Source: Lepiota brunneoincarnata
Lineage: Eukaryota > Basidiomycota > Agaricomycetes > Agaricales > Agaricaceae
Length of the DNA: 64,000 bases
Assembly (NCBI GenBank): GCA_023014365.1
Contig: JAEBUN010000021.1
Location: forward strand, 124,001 to 188,000
Direction: 5' to 3'
Shown: positions 57,334 through 64,000 of the stretch, in pieces
How positions within the stretch are numbered: the first letter of the stretch is position 1
Layout: each line of letters begins with the position of its first letter
The notes under the pieces: model-generated
What the model saw: only the letters and a program-made list of their open reading frames with translations
Databases searched by the model: none
What the model was told of the DNA's origin: nothing
Made by a program: the position numbers and the translations under genes

Positions 57334-59364
57334 TCACTCAAGGTCTTCTAGAACAGACTCCGGATCCTGAGTCATCGGGAAAGCGAGGAAGAGAAGCGAT
57401 TTGAGCTCCTCGAATTCCTCGTATGTCGGGACCCCCGGAAAGTTGTTGGCGAACTCAAAGAACGCCCGAACGTCTTCAAGGGAGTCGGCCATACCCATCT
57501 CTACAAAAGCCACGTCGTTACCGTCCAAGGCAGTCCTGGTAGCTTGCATCTCCTGGACGAATTGATAAACTACACGGCGGTGGTGAAACGCCGAAGCCTC
57601 GTAAGCGACGCGGTTCGCCTCCAGGCTGACCAAGCTAGAGGACACAACACGCGCGAACGCAGCCAGATCTAGAAAAATAAAGAGAATAAGAAAAGGGAAA
57701 AATAGTGAACAGAGAAACTTACGGTATTCACTGGTCAGTGAGGATGTGACCAGGGCGTTCGCAACGCCGGCCGAAACCCGGGGATGGTCCGCGAAGGTAC
57801 AAGGGTAGTTGTACAAGTCGCAGCTGCGACACTTCTTACTCTTGCCCAGAGGCTCGCACTCCAACTTACGAGCAGCGCAAGAAGGACACCGAGACCGAGG
57901 TGGCACGTACTGGAGCAGATGTCAAAGCCGTCAGTAAGGAACCACGAGAAAACTTGGAGAACGTACCGAAAGCTGGCTAGCTGCCAGCAGCCTAGGAAAG
58001 TCCTCACAAAAGAGCGGGACTGGGTGCCGGTATCCATGGTCCCGAATAATTTCGGCCTCAGAGCGCCGAACGCGAGCCCGGGGAACGTATTTCTTCGTCC
58101 GCGTGTTGGAACTCTTCTTGGACAAAAGGACGCATTGTTGACGCAACGGGCCAGCATGAGGGGACTCTTGAGGGATCTCCGGAACCACCGGGCTAGGCAA
58201 ACGAGAAAGGACGGGGGTCGGAGAAGCTAAGAACGCGTCTTGAAAAACAAAAGTCGGTTCTTGAGGGGCAGGCGAAGGCTCCAGAAGGAGCTCCAAATCT
58301 GGAGAAGGAGAAATCTCCACGGCGCTTGCGGGAGACACGACTGGAGCGCCAGCTAAGTGAGGTGGTGATGGTGTTGGGCACCTAGGCGAAGCCAGCACCT
58401 GTTGCCCATCCAGAGAAGAGGACCAGCTAAAGATTTTGAAGAGGTCGGCTTGAGAGATCTCAGGGACTGGAGAACGCGATGACGAGTTAGAACCCGCCAG
58501 GAATAAGGGGAGAGGGGGCGGCGTCGATGATTTCGCCCTCTGTTTGCCTTTAAAGGCAGCTGGTATACGCGCTAAAGCAGAAGTCAGCGGAAAGAACAAA
58601 TATATCGTAAAAAACGACTAAGCTTACGCGTTGAAGTAGCAGAAGAGAGTACGGGGGAAGAAGGCCGGTTTGTTGAAGGGCCCGGCACCTCCGAACCTGA
58701 TGCAATACCCAAGGGAGGGAGCACCAGCGAGTCTTCCTCGTCCAGGGTGCGCAGAGAGACGGCGAGAGGGGGCAGCGACATTGAACTGGACGAAGCCTCT
58801 GTGGATAATCCACCAGAGGGCCCGCCAACGGGGATACCTGACGAGGGTTCTGCGGAAAATCCGGCAGAGCGCTCGTCGGTTGGATTGCACAACGACGCGA
58901 TGGAAATCACGCGTCTTGGCACTGGAGCGTACAAAGGAGAGGCCGGCGGAGGAGTTGGTTCGCGGGGCGGAGAGTATGGTGGAGGAGGGGTCCTTGCCAC
59001 ACCCACCTGACGATTTCCGCGAGCTCCTCGAGCTCCTCGCCCTCCTCTAGCCCTCCTAGTACGCGGTGCTGGTGGTTCCCATTGAGGTAGGAGGTTGCGA
59101 CGTGCCGGGAGGCGAATAGTGAGACCTAAAAGTAGAGAAAACATAAGTAAAGACAACGAGAACAGGGGAAAACGCGACTTACGTTGCGCGATCGATGATG
59201 AAGGTGTGCCTTGGGAAGCCGTTGAGGCGTTGCTCGGCCCAGGGTAGCCTGAAAACAGTGTTAAGAAAACAGACAAAACTGTAACTCGAACTCTACTTAC
59301 TGGAAGAAGAGTCCGAGTCCTCCTCGTAGCGAGCACGTTTGCTGCTGCGCGTGTTTCTGTCCAT
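57334..59364 (-). CDS. Antisense gene B: Zn2Cys6 (Gal4-type) zinc-cluster protein
   Basis: Six exons: 59364-59301, 59248-59183, 59125-58628, 58571-57967, 57909-57723 and 57668-57334. They total 1755 nt (584 residues) with all phases consistent. The N-terminus has a basic nuclear-type signal (RSSKRAR) and an acidic Ser stretch. A long Gly-Arg- and Pro/Ser-rich region follows, then, at about residues 417-445, CPSCAARKLEC and CRSCDLYNYPC: C-X2-C-X6-C-X8-C-X2-C-X6-C, exactly the fungal binuclear zinc cluster. The C-terminal segment is helical and acidic. Zn2Cys6 proteins are fungal DNA-binding regulators, usually with the cluster near the N-terminus, so its late position is odd. The exon 3 donor is an octamer (GTAAGCTTA). 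Target unknown. Confidence 0.82.
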
Positions 59365-59682
59365 TGTTGATAGAAGTGAGCGTTGAAAAGTGAATATGCG
59401 AGCACAATAGACAAGTAAGAAGTGAGAGGGAGAACGAAGGAGATGAAACGAGACCTTGGGACATTTAAAAGACCCAATAAAGAGATAAAAATTTAAGCTA
59501 TAGCAACAAGAAGTTGATCTATACATTTAAACTCGGTGACATGACATCATTCTGAAATAAGCTTAGCGAAAGTGCGCTACCCTCAAAGCTGGTGAACGTT
59601 CTAGACCATAGAGCGCGTCAGAGAGACTCAGATACTGCAAATTTGAAGGAGATAATGACTGAGGACAGTCAGCAATTTGGTT

Positions 59683-59691
59683 AGGGGGAGA
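59683..59691 (+). promoter_or_regulatory. Polypurine tract
   Basis: AGGGGGAGA directly before the 3' LTR; primes plus-strand DNA synthesis. Confidence 0.7.
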
Positions 59692-60993
59692 TGATACGCC
59701 GATTTCACGCCTATACATGAATTCCGTACTCCGGAACGATTCTCTACATAGAATCATTGGCTATATCATTAAAGAACTCTATAGAGGATTGGTACTATAT
59801 CCCGTAGTAGCCAGTTCGACCGAACTGAAGATATTCGAGCCTCGGAAGTGTTCAAACCAGCTCATTATCACTAAGCTTAGTGAACCAAGCTATCAGAACG
59901 CTCTCCAGAGGGATTCAGGACTCTACATAGCCTATCGAGTATACCCCGGTCGCATCCAGGGACCTTACGAGCAGTTTTCTGATGAACCCGAATGCGTTTG
60001 AACATAAAAGAATGTACCTAGCGGCTGTCGCAGGCGTATTACGTCTATAGCGAGTTCAATAATGATGACCGGACCACGGAACGGAACGTCCAACGTTCGG
60101 GAGGCAATACCCGATGCCCAAAACCCTAGAAACATCAAAGACTCCTAATTAACGAGTGCTTTGTGGGTCCCGGCACTTCGGCATTCTGCTTAACTGAGAT
60201 TAATTACAACGGATCAAGGGATTGTCCATCCGCTATACATTCCGATCATAATTGATCCGGAAACTTAACGCGCTCGCGTGGACGCAGAATAATGCAGCCG
60301 AGCACGGAGCACGTCTGGCTGGATTGCCATTCGTTAATCAGAGAAAAACCCATAACCCAGGGTGAGGTAGAAATGCTGCCGAACCTTCCAAAATGTTCTA
60401 CAGTGCCTGTAACAATTAAGCTTATTGTTTTCTATTTCATATTTACTATCTCTCGTATGTATCAAAACAATATAAATACGGTCGCACTTGTTCGTGGAGA
60501 AGAAAGAGGTCTCACCCCCGCTTCCACACGCAAGTCTGCGAGCCGTGATCAAGAACGGTTTCAGAGGGCTATTTAGTGTGCGTCGTTAAGTGTGATTTCT
60601 TCGGTCGTTGACCAACCCAGGGACAGAGACAGAGACCAGAGTTCAGAGTTTAGAGTTCCAGAGTGCTAGAGACAGAGACAGAGACAGAGACCAGAGTTCA
60701 GAGACCAGAGACCAGAGAACAGAGACCCAGCGCTTTGAATTGACAGGGATTGTCCTTTCATTGTTGCACCGTACGGCTAAGATAACTTCAACGGCTGTTC
60801 GTTAACCTCTAAAAAACACTACTCTCTTGAATTTCGCTGTCAGAACGCACCCCCAGAACACCCTAAAAGATGAAACTGTTCATTATCTATCTCATTCCAC
60901 TTGTATTAGCTTAAGCTTATCGAATAGCGGCTAAGCTTAGTGAAAACGAGCCCCTTATCTATATTAAAACCTAAGAAAGTTTCTACCTTTTCA
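59692..60993 (+). repeat. 3' LTR
   Basis: Same length as the 5' LTR. I found six substitutions by eye, all transitions. Confidence 0.95.
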
Positions 60994-63200
60994 CCGGGAT
61001 CCACTACTAAATCAATGATCTTGCGTGCAAGGCTGTACTTGTGGTTGGAGTCAGGCCCTGCGCCATAACTCCTGAAGAAACTGCAATTCCTCAGGAATTC
61101 GAGGGTGCTGTTAGATGGCCACGGGGTTTCGGGAGTGGTGGTGATAGAATACATCTCTCGGACATCCTGGAAGGCCCTTTCATAGTAAGTGGCCTTGTCA
61201 ACATTAGGGGGGCAGACAATGACAAGGGTGGCATGTTCTTGATAGCCCAGCAAGATGTATGCCAATTGTGGGTGCCACAGGATGTTTTCTGCTATGTCGT
61301 AAGCATCTCTGTCGTTGAATTGATCCTTGAGAGAGTAGAAGATGAAGCTCCAATGGCATTGACAAAGAGAATACAAGTGAAATGGCTTCACGCTACGCCG
61401 CCCCCGAACCAGGAGAGTATAGTGTTCAAGTAGATGGTGATCTGTTGAAGATACCGGTGTGGTTCGGAAAATCCTGTCATTGTTTGGCCTCGCTGTCTCG
61501 GAATGCTGCAACTATTGTGAGTCAAGACGGGGTACTACTGGCCAAACGACGTACACAGTAACCTAGCCTATAGAATAGTGCGTCCAAAGAGACACGTGTG
61601 TTTGAGGACCCATCATGTCTACAAGGCAGATAGTTGAATGGGAACTGACATAGCTCGCTCCAAAATTCGGCTTTGTCAGCGTGATCAAACAAGCCACACC
61701 AACGCTGTAGGAGGCGGAAGAACACCCACTTGGTGATGAATCTATGCAATGAGTGAGATGGCCAAGGAACAATGTCTAACCAAAGCCAAGTGAGATTGAT
61801 GGATATGAGGGTTTCAAATGTATTTACCTGACAGGTCCTTGGTATCTTTTTTCTCCTTGAAAATCTTGAGCCATCTGACAAAATTCTTTCAAATGTCACG
61901 GATCGCATCTTCTTCCGTAAGGCCAAAGTCTCTATTTCTGTAAAATCTCTTTATGTAGTCATGAAAGGTTGCATGCTGGAATGAAACTGCCTCCTCTGAG
62001 GCCTTGGCAGGAAGTGGAATATTCAGGACGGAGCGAAGTCTCTGGAGGCTTGCATAGAATGTGGAGGGTTCAAGAAAGAAGAAGTTGGCAATAGTTTGCG
62101 CGGGTGGAAACTTGTCAAGCAGAACAGGGATGGATAGAATGCGAAGCACAGTGAGAAGGAAGTTCCGAGGTACATTATCGAGTATTCCATGATACAGAAC
62201 CTCAAGGGGGTCAAACGGGTTTCCATCCTCTCCAGTCAGTTTCCCCTGCAGAAACTCGAGACATTTGTCAAGCTGAATTATAGGGTCTTCGTCATCAATA
62301 AACCACAATAAAATGGTAGCAAACTGCATGTGCCCCGACGTGGCAGAGTTGATTGCCAGGAACTGTGCCTTTGTTGGCCATTCAATGCCTTCTATGAACA
62401 TGTCACTATACTTGTCACGAATGGCCTGGAAGCCATGTCGGAGTACGACTGAGACATCCTTGCAGCCTTCCTGGGTATTGAGAGGGAGTTCCTTGCACCA
62501 TATTTTGATTGTGGGATCGAGCTTGTCAAATGACGATATAATCAGCCATTCTGGGTGGCTGACAACGATCCAGACAAAGGGAAGGCCTCGGGCCTTTAAT
62601 GCAGAGGCAAAGGGTGCGATGATGTGAATGAACTCCTGCTGGGCCTCGTCTGTGCAACATTTGTCAAGACCGTCCAAGAGGATGAGTATTGGGGGCTGAA
62701 CACCATTTGGGGCATGGATTATGAAAGTATGAGAGAGTTCGTCAATCAGTCGCCGGAATTGAATGGGTGGTGATTTTTCCAAAATTGTATGATCTGCATT
62801 GAGGAGTGAGGCAACAGCCCAACGATATGTGGGATTTGTGAGTGCCAGTTGGTGAATGAGAGATGGAATGATGCGATTGGGATCATCACATTTATTGGCT
62901 CTCAACAAAAAGAGTGCCGCTCCAAGCCAGCCTTTCATACCGCAAAGCTCTGCAATGCTCTGCGCAACTGTGGATTTACTGACCCCTGCTGAGCCCCAGA
63001 GCCACCGCAACGATTGTTCTTGATCCATGTCTAGAAGCCATGCCATGATCTTTGCTCTCAGCTGCACATACGTTTCAGGGTGACAGAAGGGAGCATGGTG
63101 ATGACAAGCCAAAGAATCAAATGTTCCTTCCACAATGGCTTTCTTTTCAAGGAGTCTCATTGCTGTTGTGTGTTGATCAGTCATGAACCTTTGCTCCAAA
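60994..63200 (-). pseudogene. 5' part of a NACHT NTPase (NLR-like) gene, interrupted by the Gypsy element
   Basis: Main exon about 63200-61900, then smaller exons to the element edge at 60994. The NACHT domain has a P-loop WLWGSAGVSKSTVAQSIAE, with Ser in place of the usual second Gly of GxGKS/T. The Walker B is ILILLDGLDKC, and SHPEWLI and FQHATFHDYI blocks follow, as in agaricomycete NACHT proteins. Exact splicing between 61890 and 61560 is uncertain. The frame at 60994 (IIDLVVDPG) continues directly in the fragment at 47016, so the gene was probably intact before insertion. The N-terminal effector domain was not found. Fungal NACHT proteins act in self/non-self recognition and cell death. 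Confidence 0.78.
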
Positions 63201-63229
63201 CTACATGGATAAGGTACCGTTAGACTGTT

Positions 63230-63607
63230 ATGAACAGTCTGGACCAAGAGGAACAAGAGCAATTATTCAACTTTACAAGATGGGTACAGGAAACCACAGA
63301 CCAGTTGCAAGCACAGGAATATGAAGACGAAGAAGGGGAATATTACAATGCCATGCAGGACTTGGCAAGAGAAGCAGGAATGGAGATAACTCTGGAGGAT
63401 ATTCTGGAATACCCCAAGGATGAAGAAGATAGCCATGGATCAACCAATCCAACCTCTGATACGGATGGAAGCACCAAGAGAATGGAGAGCGAGAATGGAA
63501 GAGAATCCATGGAGATAGAATTGGGAGAAGAGAATTATAAGTCAGAGGAAAGTGATGGAACATTGCACAGCAGTGGAATGGAGAATGAGAACACTGACTC
63601 ATTGTAA
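63230..63607 (+). CDS. Acidic hypothetical ORF, divergent from the NACHT gene
   Basis: 125 residues from an ATG at 63230, very rich in Glu/Asp (YEDEEGEYYNAMQDLAREAG, EITLEDILEYP). It starts 30 bp from the NACHT exon start on the other strand. It may be a C-terminal piece of a transposase-like or hypothetical protein, or the opposite-strand shadow of the missing NACHT N-terminus. No family recognised. Confidence 0.35.
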   Translation: MNSLDQEEQEQLFNFTRWVQETTDQLQAQEYEDEEGEYYNAMQDLAREAGMEITLEDILEYPKDEEDSHGSTNPTSDTDGSTKRMESENGRESMEIELGEENYKSEESDGTLHSSGMENENTDSL

Positions 63608-63726
63608 GATATAAATAACAGTAGGATGCCATCAGCTAGGATGCACATCATGGTCAAGACTGCGTAGGACAAGTAGAACAGCCCAATAACCTATAACAAG
63701 TATATAGTATCTCATAGGTATATACA

Positions 63727-63945
63727 GTGACCCACAAAACCGTTCCAATGTTTTGTACTTTTGACTTAAAGTAGTAATAGCTCAGTAAATAAAATAGCCA
63801 TATTTGTGAATATATTTATAAACATAGCCAAATATGTCATATCTGACTGTGCAAAGTTGCGTCATGTAATACTTCCAAATTAGGCAATTATGAATTTTGT
63901 AATCATTTTAAGTCATTGGAACGGTTTTGTCAATGACATATTATA
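63727..63945. mobile_element. Possible Tc1/mariner-type MITE
   Basis: ACAAAACCGTTCCAATG at 63734-63750 recurs exactly inverted at 63914-63930. The left end, TACAGTGACCCACAAAA, looks like a Tc1/mariner terminus next to a TA. The right outer part matches less well. AT-rich and non-coding between. Confidence 0.5.
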
Positions 63946-64000
63946 CTAGGCTATCCTATTATTTCTAGTACTTAGAGTAGCCCCCCCTGGCTTTGAGTAC

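Larger units (their letters stand above)
47201..60939. repeat. Dispersed palindromic octamer TAAGCTTA (at least 27 copies)
   Basis: Exact copies start at 47201, 47746, 48241, 48261, 48752, 50202, 50274, 51431, 51552, 51928, 53137, 53677, 53730, 53923, 54088, 54838, 55297, 55573, 56120, 56161, 56762, 58619, 59558, 59872, 60417, 60912 and 60932. One-mismatch forms are at 49619, 49674, 50785, 51871 and 52942. Many extend to CTAAGCTTAG. Chance expectation in 14 kb is about 0.2. Outside the element I saw one, at 37403. Confidence 0.9.
47021..60993 (+). mobile_element. Ty3/Gypsy LTR retrotransposon with antisense accessory genes (13,973 bp)
   Basis: Two 1302 bp LTRs (47021-48322 and 59692-60993) start TGATACGCC and end TTTTCA. 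They flank gag, protease, RT/RNase H and integrase in that order, the Ty3/Gypsy arrangement, then two antisense genes of the element. A primer-binding site follows the 5' LTR and a polypurine tract precedes the 3' LTR. The target duplication is CCGG (47017-47020 and 60994-60997). I counted six differences between LTRs, all transitions, suggesting recent insertion. It sits in a NACHT gene in antisense orientation. Confidence 0.95.

Noticed and set aside
63273..63632. Minus-strand 119-residue ORF as the missing NACHT N-terminus
   Set aside because: Pro/His/Leu-rich with no N-terminal domain motif and no matching donor site; it mirrors the acidic plus-strand ORF.

Overview
The window looks like repeat-rich, rearranged nuclear DNA of an agaricomycete (mushroom-forming basidiomycete) fungus. 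The signs are many 50-60 bp GT-AG introns, an intron-dense cytochrome P450 and type-B carboxylesterase, F-box genes, a LysM effector-like gene, small secreted cysteine-rich protein genes, a NACHT NTPase gene, and Ty3/Gypsy elements. The species cannot be told from the sequence.

Layout. 1-3721 and 31845-35026 are the arms of a large inverted duplication. Each arm carries an Arg-Ser-rich secreted-protein gene and a broken multi-pass membrane-protein gene; the left arm also gained a fold-back transposon. Between the arms lie: F-box and PTPA (PP2A activator) remnants (4.1-4.8 kb); an intact P450 (6540-8660); one intact 14-exon carboxylesterase (14345-16652) with two broken copies (9124-10258 and 21711-23608); a palindromic block (17.9-21.7 kb) with a small cysteine-rich secreted gene on one arm and its copy, split by a solo LTR, on the other; a three-unit array of a second cysteine-rich family (23.8, 25.6 and 27.7 kb, the last frameshifted); and an intact two-LysM secreted protein (30695-31335). 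Right of the duplication are an intact Ste6/ABCB-type full ABC transporter (37531-42290) and an intact F-box gene (43478-45146). Paralogous arms often preserve the empty site, so several insertions can be dated as later than the duplications.

47021-60993 is a near-complete, young 13,973 bp Ty3/Gypsy element with two 1302 bp LTRs. It lies inside a NACHT gene whose reading frame meets exactly across a 4 bp target duplication (CCGG). Its sense strand encodes gag, protease, RT/RNase H and integrase in three frames. A canonical -1 slippery heptamer sits at each of the two frame changes, and an in-frame TGA separates RNase H from integrase.

The most unusual part is 3' of pol: two antisense genes, each with six exons whose phases all agree. 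The second encodes a 584-residue protein with a perfect Gal4-type Zn2Cys6 cluster. The whole element is also peppered with the palindromic octamer TAAGCTTA (at least 27 copies in 14 kb, one seen in the other 50 kb). It occurs in different reading frames of gag-pol, in both LTRs, in non-coding spacers and at antisense splice sites. My main proposal is a retrotransposon carrying its own antisense regulator genes together with a dispersed cognate DNA motif, a self-regulation or anti-silencing system. The parts are seen directly; the link between them is inference.
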